Assembly (NCBI RefSeq): GCF_022807995.1
Contig: NZ_CP094351.1
Coordinates: 2,883,001-2,947,000, forward strand
DNA: 64,000 nt
Direction: 5' to 3'
DNA from: Pseudomonas orientalis
GTDB lineage: Bacteria > Pseudomonadota > Gammaproteobacteria > Pseudomonadales > Pseudomonadaceae
The notes under the pieces are model-generated. The model was not told the DNA's origin. It did no database searches and saw only the letters and a program-made list of their open reading frames with translations. A program made the translations under genes and the position numbers. Of the stretch, positions 27,651 to 35,885 are shown piece by piece (position 1 is the stretch's first letter; each line of letters starts with the position of its first letter).

Positions 27651-27736
27651 GTATCTACACTGTCAGTTGGCTGTTGACAGCGCGCGGCAAAGATCCACAA
27701 CCTGCACCCTTGCCCGCCCTGCTTTTGAGGCCACCC

Positions 27737-28642
27737 TTGGACTATTTCGCCGCCCTGACCGCCTTCGTCGAAGCCGCCGAAGGCAACAACTTTTCCCGCG
27801 CCGCCGAACGCCTGGGCATCAAGGCGTCCACCGTTTCACGCTACGTGAAGGCCCTTGAGCAGGACCTGGGCATCGCGCTGTTCAATCGTTCCACACGCAC
27901 CCTGCATCTGACCGAAGGCGGCCAGACATTCTTGACGCACGCCCGCCGAGTGCTCGATGAACTGGAACACGCCAAGGCGGCGACGTCGGCGCTGAACCAA
28001 CACCCTCGCGGGTTATTGAAGCTCAACCTGCCGCCGGCCTTTGCCCGTCATCATATCCTTCCGGCCCTGAATGACTTTCGGCTGCGCTACCCGCAAATCA
28101 GCGTCGAGCTGGTGCTGGACAACGCCCAGGTCAACCTGATTCATACCGGCGTCGATCTGGCCATCCGCATTGGCGCGCTGGCCGACTCCACCTTGAAAGC
28201 GCGCAAACTCTGCGACGGCCACTACCGTCTGGTGGTCAGTCCGGCATTCGCCCTGCAGCACCCGCCGCCTTCGACGCCCACCGATCTTGCCGGTGTGCCT
28301 GCGGTACTGGGCACAAGTGCCGTGAACGATATGACCTTTGTCCACGACGATCGAACATCGTCGTTGGTGCACGGCGATTGCATCCGGATCAATGACCTGG
28401 ACGCGCAACTGATCGCCGCGCGCCAGGGGCTGGGGTTCGCGCTATTGCCGGACTGGCTGGTGGCGCGCAGCCTCAAGGCCGGCGAGCTGGTGGTGTGGCT
28501 GCCGCAGTGGCGCATACAGGGCGTCGAGCAGGCGTTTGCCGTGTGGTTCGTCTACCCGCCCAAGCGCATCGTGTCGTCCAAGGTCCGGTGCTTTATCGAC
28601 TTTATCGTTGAACGCCTGGGCGAGACACCGGACTGGGCCTGA
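27737..28642 (+). CDS. LysR-family transcriptional regulator
   Basis: A LysR regulator of about 301 residues. Helix-turn-helix NNFSRAAERLGIKASTVSRYV is at the N-terminus, followed by the effector domain with NLIHTGVDLAIRIGAL. The start is a TTG at 27737 (giving LDYFAALTAFVEAAE, the normal LysR beginning) with TTGAGG upstream; a TTG at 27674 would add 21 unlikely residues. It ends one base before the convergent bicupin gene. Confidence 0.88.
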   Translation: MDYFAALTAFVEAAEGNNFSRAAERLGIKASTVSRYVKALEQDLGIALFNRSTRTLHLTEGGQTFLTHARRVLDELEHAKAATSALNQHPRGLLKLNLPPAFARHHILPALNDFRLRYPQISVELVLDNAQVNLIHTGVDLAIRIGALADSTLKARKLCDGHYRLVVSPAFALQHPPPSTPTDLAGVPAVLGTSAVNDMTFVHDDRTSSLVHGDCIRINDLDAQLIAARQGLGFALLPDWLVARSLKAGELVVWLPQWRIQGVEQAFAVWFVYPPKRIVSSKVRCFIDFIVERLGETPDWA

Positions 28643-28643
28643 T

Positions 28644-29576
28644 TCAACTGAAGCGAATATCCAGGGCGCGCAGGTAAGTTTGCAGCCCCGCGTCCTGAAT
28701 CGGGATCAGGAACGCTTCGGTGTCGGACTCGTTGAAGTGCGCATGCCAATACCCGGGCGGCGTCACGAATGCCAGGCCGGGCGCCCAGTCGACCCGCACC
28801 GGGTTGCGAATCTGCCCGTCCGGCTCCAGCTCGTTGCCCACCAGTGAATAGCAACCCGGCGGGCAGTCAATGATGAAATCCAGGGCAATCGACTGATGCC
28901 GGTGGGGCTTTTGCACCGACCCGGCCGGCAGAATTCCATACATCGCCCACAGCACGTGGGTCACGGTGCGTGTCTGGGGAAAGTTGCGGTTGCCCAGCAG
29001 GATACTGATGCGGCTGCGGTCCTGGGCGCGTGGATCGTCGGCGGCTTCACGCAACTTGGCGTTGGCCAATGCCGCCGGGTACAAGGTGGGCGTGAAGCGG
29101 TCTGCGCTGGCGCTCACGCCCAGGTAGCGCAACAGCGGTTCATCGTGCACATAGTAGAGACGCGCATCCTGGCTGGCACTGAACTGCGCCGCCTGCAAGC
29201 CGGGCAGCGCGATAAAGCAGCCCTTGGACCATTCAATCGAGAACTGGCCCTGAACCACCCGGCCCTCCCCGGCGATCACGTAAAACACCTGCGAAGTCGC
29301 GTTGGGCCGCACGCTGAGCGTATCGCCGCGATTAAGCCGCATGAAGTTCGCGCACAAGCCCGGCCCGGTCGCCGGGCCCTCACAGCCCAGGGCGTCGCTG
29401 AGGTCCAGCGCTACCACACGCGACGGGCCGCTGTCGTACAGCGAGGCGGGAAAGCTGTGGTAGGGAATGCGCGGGATGAGATTGGCGCTGATGGGATTGG
29501 CCGCCTTGCTGTACTCGAAGTACTCGGCGTCCACTTGGTTGACAGCGCTCAGGGCGGGATCGAATTCACGGTTCAT
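28644..29576 (-). CDS. Bicupin, gentisate-dioxygenase-like
   Basis: A 310-residue protein with two cupin domains (about 90-150 and 225-300). The second carries KPHRHQSIALDFII and PPGYWHAHFN, whose His residues could bind a metal. The shape recalls gentisate 1,2-dioxygenase-type ring-cleavage enzymes, but similarity by eye is weak and a non-catalytic or isomerase role is possible. ATG 29576 is preceded by GAGGTGAG. It is third in a minus-strand series after a sulfonate-type binding protein and an FMN monooxygenase. Confidence 0.65.
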   Translation of the reverse strand: MNREFDPALSAVNQVDAEYFEYSKAANPISANLIPRIPYHSFPASLYDSGPSRVVALDLSDALGCEGPATGPGLCANFMRLNRGDTLSVRPNATSQVFYVIAGEGRVVQGQFSIEWSKGCFIALPGLQAAQFSASQDARLYYVHDEPLLRYLGVSASADRFTPTLYPAALANAKLREAADDPRAQDRSRISILLGNRNFPQTRTVTHVLWAMYGILPAGSVQKPHRHQSIALDFIIDCPPGCYSLVGNELEPDGQIRNPVRVDWAPGLAFVTPPGYWHAHFNESDTEAFLIPIQDAGLQTYLRALDIRFS

Positions 29577-29713
29577 CAGGCTCACCTCAGTCTGGGGCTG
29601 GTTGCACAGCGCCATTGAATGCGCTGCGCCGGTGAGTGGACTATAGGCACAGCGCGCCCGCGGATTAATCCCTGGATCCGCACAGCAGTTATGCCAAATC
29701 GGGCGGTGACTGT

Positions 29714-31057
29714 TCAGCGTTCACGCTGCCCGGCTAAACGCCGCGCAAACGGCGGAATGTTCAACCCCAGGCTTTCACGCAATGTCGTGCCTTCATACGC
29801 AGTCCGGTAGACGCCCCGCTCCTGCAGCAACGGTATGACCTCCCGGGTAAATCGAGCAAATTGCTCCGGATGCCCGATGTAGATATTGAACCCATCCACG
29901 GCGCGAGCCTGCAGCCAATCCGCCATTTTCTGCGCAACCGTGTCGGCCGTGCCTGTGAAGGCTCCCGGCCGCAGTTGCCGACCAAACTCCACCGCCTGGC
30001 GCAGGCTGAAGCCTTTCTCACGGGCCTGGTCGGCAATGCGCTGGGCAGCGGTGAAAAAGCTGCTGCGCGCAGCCTCCAGGCTTTCTTGAGGAAAGGGCGC
30101 ATCGAGGTCGTACTGGCTGAAGTCATGCCAGCCGAAATTACGCCCGAACTCTTTCAGTGCCAGCTCGAAACTATGGTCGACCTGATGATAATGCTGCTCG
30201 ATTTCGCGGGCGTGCGCATCGGTGTCGCCGACATACACCTCGGCCCCCGGCATGATCAACAGTTGCTCCGGGTCACGGCCTGAGGCCACCGCCCTGCCCT
30301 TTATATCCCGGTAAAACGCCTGGCCCTGCTCGATGCTGGCGGCATGGGTGAAGATGACGTCGGCTGTCGCGGCCCCCAGGTCGCGGCCTTGCTCGGAATC
30401 CCCGGCCTGGAAAATCACCGGCTGGCCCTGGGGTGAGCGCTGGATATTCAGCGGGCCGACCACCGAAAAGTGTTCGCCCTGGTGATTGAGGCTGTGCAGT
30501 TTGCTCGGGTCGAGAAATTGCCCGGTGGCACGGTCGCGCACGAAGGCGTCGTCCTCGTAGGAGTTCCACAGCCCCTGCACCACCTGCACGTGTTCGGCCG
30601 CGCGGCTGTAGCGCGTGGTGTAGTCGTAATGCTCGTCACGGCTGTAATTGCCGGCGGTGCCGGCGTCGCCGCTGGTCACCACGTTCCAGCCGGCGCGGCC
30701 TTTGCTGATCAAGTCCAGGGAGGCCAGGCGCCGCGCAACGTTATAGGGCGCGTTGTACGAAGTCGTCAGCGTACCGACCAGGCCGATATGCCGCGTGCTG
30801 ACGGCCAGTGCCGACAACAACGTCAGCGGCTCCAGGCGATTGAGGTAATGGGACGGCGAGCCCGGGGTGATGAATTGGCTGTCGACGATAAAGATCAAGT
30901 CGAACAGCGCCGCCTCGGCCTGGCGTGCGATATCGATATACCAGTCGATGTTGACGCTGGCGTCGGCGGGCAGCTGCGGATCGAGCCACAGGTTGTGGCG
31001 GCCCGGCCCACCGCTACCCATGGTCAAGGCGCCCAGTTTGAGCTGTCGTTGGGTCAT
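29714..31057 (-). CDS. FMN-dependent LLM-class monooxygenase (NtaA/SnaA/DszA-like)
   Basis: A 447-residue flavin-dependent oxygenase of the bacterial luciferase-like superfamily, nitrilotriacetate/dibenzothiophene-sulfone monooxygenase branch. Typical segments are ASLDLISKGRAGWNVVTS, YSRAAEHVQVVQGLW and SPQGQPVIFQAGDSEQG. It would need reduced FMN from a separate reductase, not seen here. It lies 23 bases downstream of a substrate-binding protein gene, so it probably attacks the same imported organosulfur or chelate-like compound. Confidence 0.88.
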   Translation of the reverse strand: MTQRQLKLGALTMGSGGPGRHNLWLDPQLPADASVNIDWYIDIARQAEAALFDLIFIVDSQFITPGSPSHYLNRLEPLTLLSALAVSTRHIGLVGTLTTSYNAPYNVARRLASLDLISKGRAGWNVVTSGDAGTAGNYSRDEHYDYTTRYSRAAEHVQVVQGLWNSYEDDAFVRDRATGQFLDPSKLHSLNHQGEHFSVVGPLNIQRSPQGQPVIFQAGDSEQGRDLGAATADVIFTHAASIEQGQAFYRDIKGRAVASGRDPEQLLIMPGAEVYVGDTDAHAREIEQHYHQVDHSFELALKEFGRNFGWHDFSQYDLDAPFPQESLEAARSSFFTAAQRIADQAREKGFSLRQAVEFGRQLRPGAFTGTADTVAQKMADWLQARAVDGFNIYIGHPEQFARFTREVIPLLQERGVYRTAYEGTTLRESLGLNIPPFARRLAGQRER

Positions 31058-31080
31058 GTCAGAGGAAGTCCTTGGGGTGT

Positions 31081-32037
31081 TCAGGGCTGTGTTTGCGCGA
31101 CGGCCGGCTGCAGGGCCGCGCTGAAGGAGAAGTCGAACAGGCTGGCGGCAGGGAACGATTTGACCAGGCCTTGGCTGGCGAAAAAGTCCACGGTCTTCTG
31201 CGCTTGCACAGGTGCCTGGGCGCTCAGCGGCTCGAGCGTGGTGCGCGCCCGGGCAAACCAGACGCGGGCGATCCCGGCGTCGGCGCGGGTGCGTTTGGCC
31301 CAGGCGTCGGCGTAGGCATTGGTGTTGGCCGGGCTCTGACGTGCCCAGTCGCGGGCTTTTGTCAGGCGCTGGAGAAAGTCGCTGATGGGCGCACGCTTGC
31401 TGTCGAGCGCCGTGGCGTTGGCGGCGATAAAACTCTGCGCCGGAATCAACCCCTCGGCCGTCGCCAGTACCCGCGCACCTTGACGTTCCTGCTGGGTGAC
31501 ATAGGGTTCCCAGGTGGCGATGACGTCGACCGAACCGCCTTCCAGCGCATGGGATGCATCCAGTGCGCTGAGGTAGCGCAGCTCCAGGGAACCAGAGTCG
31601 ACGCCGGCCTTATCCAATGCGCTCAGCAGCAGTTGCTGGCTCCAGGAGCCTTTCCAGATGGCGGCGCGTTTGCCGGCAAGGTCCGCCAGGCTGTGGATCG
31701 GCGAATCCTGTTTCACCAGGATGGCCACGCCCGCCAGGTTTTGCCGGCTGATGGCAATCACCTTGATCGGCGCGCCCAACGCGCCCAGAAACAATACAGG
31801 CGCATCGCCGAGCAGGCCGATATCCAGGCTGCCGACGTTGAGCGCTTCGGCCACCGGCGATCCGGCAGTGAATTGCTTCCATTCCAGGGTGTAGGGCAGG
31901 TCTTCAAGCACGCCCGCCGCTTCCATCACGGCTTGGGTGTTGTAGCTCTGATCGCCCACCACCAGGGTTTGCGCATGCGTGCTCAGGCAGATCAATGCGG
32001 TGGCCAGCCCGGCCGCCAGGTTTGTCAGGTAACGCAC
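31081..32037 (-). CDS. SsuA-like periplasmic substrate-binding protein
   Basis: A 318-residue solute-binding protein of the sulfonate/nitrate/taurine group (NMT1/SsuA). A signal peptide ends near THAQ (LAAGLATALICLSTHAQ), then GSLDIGLLGDAPVLFLGA, GKRAAIWKGS and ATWEPYVTQQE match the family. I start at GTG 32037 with GGAG 7 bases upstream rather than a TTG further out. It is the first gene of a minus-strand series with an LLM monooxygenase and a bicupin. The permease and ATPase genes expected for an ABC importer are not adjacent. Confidence 0.85.
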   Translation of the reverse strand: MRYLTNLAAGLATALICLSTHAQTLVVGDQSYNTQAVMEAAGVLEDLPYTLEWKQFTAGSPVAEALNVGSLDIGLLGDAPVLFLGALGAPIKVIAISRQNLAGVAILVKQDSPIHSLADLAGKRAAIWKGSWSQQLLLSALDKAGVDSGSLELRYLSALDASHALEGGSVDVIATWEPYVTQQERQGARVLATAEGLIPAQSFIAANATALDSKRAPISDFLQRLTKARDWARQSPANTNAYADAWAKRTRADAGIARVWFARARTTLEPLSAQAPVQAQKTVDFFASQGLVKSFPAASLFDFSFSAALQPAVAQTQP

Positions 32038-32327
32038 GTTCGTCTCCAGATGCCTTGTGAGGCACGTCAAGTCGATCCGCGCGTGCGGTCTCGGTGATAG
32101 TCGTGGCGCTACGATGAGGTTATAAGAACGCCGTGTAAAATATCTTTAGCGCATAACCTAATTCTGTAAAATGCAGATATTGCATTTTAACCACCCATCC
32201 CGGTTGCCCCATCCGTCTGTGCTGAACGCTCAAACGTCATAAACCCCTGCCCGTCCCCGTGGTAATCTCGCGCCACCACGAATAGACATTGATCGTCACT
32301 TGACGATGACCAGAGCCAGGAAAGAAC

Positions 32328-33197
32328 ATGCCCAAGATTTCTCACTCAGCGCTGCGCCGCAACTTCCGCGAACTGCTTGCCAAGCCTATCTGCGTCGAAA
32401 CCGCCTCGGTTTTCGACCCCATGTCCGCGCGTATCGCGGCGGACCTGGGCTTTGAGGTCGGTATCCTTGGCGGCTCCGTCGCCTCCCTGCAGGTCCTGGC
32501 GGCACCCGATTTTGCGTTGATTACCCTGAGTGAGTTCGTCGAGCAGGCCACCCGCATCGGTCGCGTGGCGCAGTTGCCGTTCATTGCCGACGCCGACCAC
32601 GGCTACGGCAATGCCCTCAACGTGATGCGCACGGTTGAAGAACTGGAACGCGCCGGGGTTGCCGCGTTGACCATCGAAGACACCCTCCTGCCAGCGCAAT
32701 TCGGGCGTAAATCCACGGATCTGATTTCCGTCGAGGAAGGCATCGGCAAGGTCAAGGCGGCCCTCGAGGCGCGTGTGGACGCGGAATTGTCGATCATTGC
32801 CCGCACCAACGCCGGTGTATTGCCCACCGAAGACGTGATCGCCCGCACCCAGGCCTATGAAAAGGCCGGCGCCGATGGCATCTGCATGGTCGGCGTCAAA
32901 GACTTCGATCACCTGGAAAAAATCGCCGAAAACCTCAGCGTACCGTTGATGCTGGTGACCTACGGCAACCCGCAACTGCATGACAGCGCGCGCCTGGCCA
33001 GTCTGGGTGTGCGTATCGTGGTGGCCGGGCATGGCGCCTACTTTGCCGCGATCAAGGCCACTTACGACAGCCTGCGCGCGCAACGCCAGCTCACCCACAG
33101 CACCTCCAACCTCAGCGCCACGGAGTTGACCCACACCTACACATTGCCGGAAAGCTATGTGGCGTGGGCTGAAGAGTTCATGGATGTGAAGGAGTAA
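32328..33197 (+). CDS. Oxaloacetate decarboxylase (ICL/PEPM superfamily)
   Basis: A 289-residue cytosolic enzyme of the isocitrate lyase/PEP-mutase superfamily, very like the P. aeruginosa oxaloacetate decarboxylase (PA4872), which turns oxaloacetate into pyruvate and CO2. The metal-binding segment [10 protein letters not shown] (Asp88, Asp90) and TIEDTLLP are present, while the KKCGH loop of true isocitrate lyases is absent. GGAAAG precedes the ATG. The 290-base gap before it (32038-32327) is AT-rich and should hold promoters for both divergent genes, but I see no defined operator. Confidence 0.88.
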   Translation: MPKISHSALRRNFRELLAKPICVETASVFDPMSARIAADLGFEVGILGGSVASLQVLAAPDFALITLSEFVEQATRIGRVAQLPFIADADHGYGNALNVMRTVEELERAGVAALTIEDTLLPAQFGRKSTDLISVEEGIGKVKAALEARVDAELSIIARTNAGVLPTEDVIARTQAYEKAGADGICMVGVKDFDHLEKIAENLSVPLMLVTYGNPQLHDSARLASLGVRIVVAGHGAYFAAIKATYDSLRAQRQLTHSTSNLSATELTHTYTLPESYVAWAEEFMDVKE

Positions 33198-33203
33198 TAC
33201 CGC

Positions 33204-33234
33204 CCCGGTGCTGATCCTGGCGATCAGCACCGGG
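33204..33234. terminator. Hairpin between oxaloacetate decarboxylase and MCP genes
   Basis: CCCGGTGCTGATC and GATCAGCACCGGG form a perfect 13-bp stem with a 5-base loop in the convergent gap. There is no clear U-run, so it may work as a bidirectional terminator or as an mRNA 3' stabiliser. Confidence 0.6.
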
Positions 33235-33257
33235 CGCGCGCTGTTAATGGACCGGCA

Positions 33258-34613
33258 TTATCCGACCCAACCCACCGCGGTCTTGGGAATGACTTCTGAC
33301 TCGTCCAGCTTGGACGCAAACATGCTCACCGCCTGCACCGCATCGCTGGTGCTGGTGCGGATCTGCAAAATCACCGATCCGGCCTGATCGGCCAGGTTCA
33401 CGCCGCGCTGCGCACCTTCCTGGGTGGCGTTCATGCTGCTCACGGCATCACGGGTTTCGTTCAGGATCATGCCGATCATCTCAGCGATTTCCGCGGTGGA
33501 GCGGCTGGTACGCCCCGCCAGTTGCCTGACCTCATCGGCCACCACCGCAAAGCCGCGTCCCTGATCGCCGGCGCGTGCCGCCTCGATGGCGGCGTTAAGC
33601 GCCAACAGGTTGGTCTGGTCGGCAATCCCGCGAATGGTGTTGACGATCGCGGTGATCTGCTCGGAGCGATCGCCCAACTGCCCTACCAGGCGCGCCGATG
33701 CGCCGATATTCTCGGCAATGCGGCGCATCTCGGTGGCGGTGTCCTGGATCACCTGGGTGCCGTGCTCGGCAAAGCGCTCGGTCTCCGATGAAATATGATA
33801 AGCCCGCGACGCCCCGCGCGAGTCCTCCTCGAACTTTTCGACGCGTTCGGTGATATCGCTGGCGAACTTGACGATCTTGACCAGCTTGCCGTCGCCGTCG
33901 TAAACCGGGTTGTAACTGGCTTCCAGCCACACGACCCGGCCGTGCTTGCCGAGTCGTTTGAACTGGCCGGTGAAAAACTCACCGTTGTTCAAGTGGCGCC
34001 AGAAATCGGCGTATTCACTGCTGTTGATCAGGCTCGGCTCGCAAAACATCCGGTGGTGCTTGCCTTTGAGTTCCGCCAGCGAGTAGCCCATCACATGCTG
34101 GAAGTTGGCATTGGCGTCCAGCACCTGGCCGCTCAAATCGAACTCGATGACCGCCATCGCCCGGTCCAGTGCGGCGAGTTTGCTGCGGGTGGCGGCTTCC
34201 TGCTCTACCTTGGCGGTGACATCCAGCGCGTACTTGACCACCTTCAGCACCTGCCCGCGCTCATCCAACAGCGGGTTATAGCTCGCCTCCAGCCAGATGG
34301 TCGCGCCGCTGCTGTGCATGCGTTTGAACGTGCCGGAGACAAACTTGCCGGCGCGCAGGTCGCTCCATAACTGAGCGTAGGCCGGGCTGCCGGTGAGGGC
34401 TGGAGAGCAAAAGTCGCGATGGGTCTTGCCGGCCAACTGGTCACGGCTGTAGCCCAGGGTATTCAGAAAGTTGTCATTGGCACGCAACACCTTGCCGTTG
34501 AGGTCGAATTCGACGACGGCCATGGAGCGTTCGAGTGCAGCAATCAGTCCTTTGTACTCATTGACTTCGACCGTCCTGGCCGTCAGTTCTTGTTTGAGCT
34601 TTGTGTTGAACAT
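33258..34613 (-). CDS. BdlA-like PAS-PAS chemoreceptor
   Basis: A 451-residue soluble chemoreceptor. Two PAS domains (about 22-135 and 145-260) recur with [21 protein letters not shown] and [21 protein letters not shown], then a signalling domain with [17 protein letters not shown]. No membrane helix is visible. The layout is that of Aer-2/BdlA proteins, which sense redox or energy state and affect chemotaxis or biofilm dispersal. Start ATG 34613 with GAGGGTG before it. Unlike the protein at 10612, the returning signalling helix (about 70 residues past the tip) is present. Confidence 0.88.
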   Translation of the reverse strand: MFNTKLKQELTARTVEVNEYKGLIAALERSMAVVEFDLNGKVLRANDNFLNTLGYSRDQLAGKTHRDFCSPALTGSPAYAQLWSDLRAGKFVSGTFKRMHSSGATIWLEASYNPLLDERGQVLKVVKYALDVTAKVEQEAATRSKLAALDRAMAVIEFDLSGQVLDANANFQHVMGYSLAELKGKHHRMFCEPSLINSSEYADFWRHLNNGEFFTGQFKRLGKHGRVVWLEASYNPVYDGDGKLVKIVKFASDITERVEKFEEDSRGASRAYHISSETERFAEHGTQVIQDTATEMRRIAENIGASARLVGQLGDRSEQITAIVNTIRGIADQTNLLALNAAIEAARAGDQGRGFAVVADEVRQLAGRTSRSTAEIAEMIGMILNETRDAVSSMNATQEGAQRGVNLADQAGSVILQIRTSTSDAVQAVSMFASKLDESEVIPKTAVGWVG

Positions 34614-34795
34614 GATGTCACCCTCAGCGTGCAGAGAATCAGTCTCTAACTCGCTATCGGCGCGGCCTTGAGCGACTTTACCTGGCGCAGGATTTTCTTT
34701 TCTGGCGTCAAAAAAGCCACTTCCGGCCACCGTGACCTGCCGGCCGTCAATGGTTAGACTGCCCGGCAACGTTTACGCCAACGCGAGAGGTTTTC

Positions 34796-35176
34796 ATGGC
34801 AAACCACGATCTACACTTCACCCCTGATCCGGATGCGGAGTCCATCTCATCCGACGTGATCGGCTTCAACGGCATCCTCGTTTCCACCCAGATCCCGACC
34901 CACGCCGATGGCAGCCTGGAACTGGGCGACATCACGGCGCAAAGCGAATGCACCCTGCAAGCCCTGAAAGTCGCCCTGGAAAAGGCCGGCAGCTCCCTGG
35001 ACCGGGTGATGCACCTGACCATTTACCTCACCGACATGGCCGACCGCGCCGCGTTCAACGAAGTGTACAAGCGCTTTTTCGCCAAACCCTGGCCGGTAAG
35101 GGCGGCGGTGGGTGTTGCCGAACTGGCCGTCAAGGGCATGCGGGTTGAAGTCACCGCGATGGCCGCCAAGGCCTGA
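34796..35176 (+). CDS. RidA-family enamine/imine deaminase
   Basis: A 126-residue protein of the RidA (YjgF/YER057c/UK114) family, trimeric cytosolic proteins that hydrolyse reactive enamines and imines such as 2-aminoacrylate. The Arg102 (PVRAAVGV) that contacts the substrate carboxylate and the Glu118 (VEVTAM) are conserved, as are VMHLTIYLTDM. GAGAGG stands before the ATG. Divergent from the chemoreceptor gene. Confidence 0.9.
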   Translation: MANHDLHFTPDPDAESISSDVIGFNGILVSTQIPTHADGSLELGDITAQSECTLQALKVALEKAGSSLDRVMHLTIYLTDMADRAAFNEVYKRFFAKPWPVRAAVGVAELAVKGMRVEVTAMAAKA

Positions 35177-35194
35177 TACCTGGGGATGCTGTAG

Positions 35195-35290
35195 CAAATG
35201 TAAGAGGGGAGCTTGCCCCCGTGACGGCCGGACAGCCAACACATATTTACCTGAAGTTCCGAGATCCAAATGTGGGAGGGGGCAAGCCCT
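35195..35290. repeat. Degenerate REP pair
   Basis: Two worn copies of the GTGGGAGGGGG-type REP (at 35195-35220 and 35267-35290), both beginning CAAATG, between ridA-like gene and the large repeat copy 2. Together with the latter they fill most of the 35177-35885 gap. Confidence 0.6.
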
Positions 35291-35327
35291 AATGCCTGTC
35301 AGTTAAGCGAACGAAACATAGGTATCT

Positions 35328-35735
35328 ACACAACTCTGTAGCGCTCAACCCTAACAACGATGCGAAGCGAGTCGCTCTTGATCTTGATCTGGCTTTTGAT
35401 CTTAGGCGCCCCGTTAAACCACGCTGGCCGAACGCAGGCTTGAATCCGTGGGCAACCCGGCAGGACGCCGGGTTAGCCGCACTGGGCCAGGGATGGCCCA
35501 TTGCGGCGGCCCACGGATTCAAGCCTGCGTTCGGGCACACCGAGCCTAGGCGAGGTGCCGAGTGGTGGGGCAAGAGCGTTTTGCTTACTTTTGCGCTTTT
35601 CAAAAGTGAGCCGCTGTAAAAGCGGAACCCTAAGTAGCCGTTACCGAAGAAACGGATATGTACTCGATCTGATCCAGCATCCTGGCCAGCCCAGAGGCCG
35701 CCATCGGGGGCAAGCCCCCTCCCACAGGGGATCTG
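35328..35735. repeat. Large intergenic repeat, copy 2
   Basis: About 408 bases nearly identical to 27263-27650, with an extra short tandem of GATCTTGATCT-like sequence. The outer arms 35428-35452 and 35510-35534 form a perfect 25-bp inverted repeat. Between them lie two hairpins (AACCCGGCAGGACGCCGGGTT and GGGCCAGGGATGGCCC), so the RNA or single strand would fold as a cloverleaf. A REP half lies at the right end (35702-35725) and another at 35754-35777. Open frames inside are repeat sequence and not called. Confidence 0.85.
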
Positions 35736-35885
35736 CGCTAACTGATCGATATTAGGGCAAGCCCCCTCCCACATTTGTCATGTATTGCCAGGAGGCCCGG
35801 GCTGACAGCCCTATGGTAGATGCCGGTCAGGCATTTCACAGCTACAATGCGCGCCTCGACCGTGACAAGCCTGACTAAAAAAACT

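Noticed and set aside
27134..27677. Open frames inside the large intergenic repeat
   Set aside because: The frames are made of REP and hairpin sequence and recur in the second copy with frame changes; they lack ribosome sites.
35289..35774. 161-codon frame across repeat copy 2
   Set aside because: Same reason as copy 1; it begins and ends in REP palindromes.
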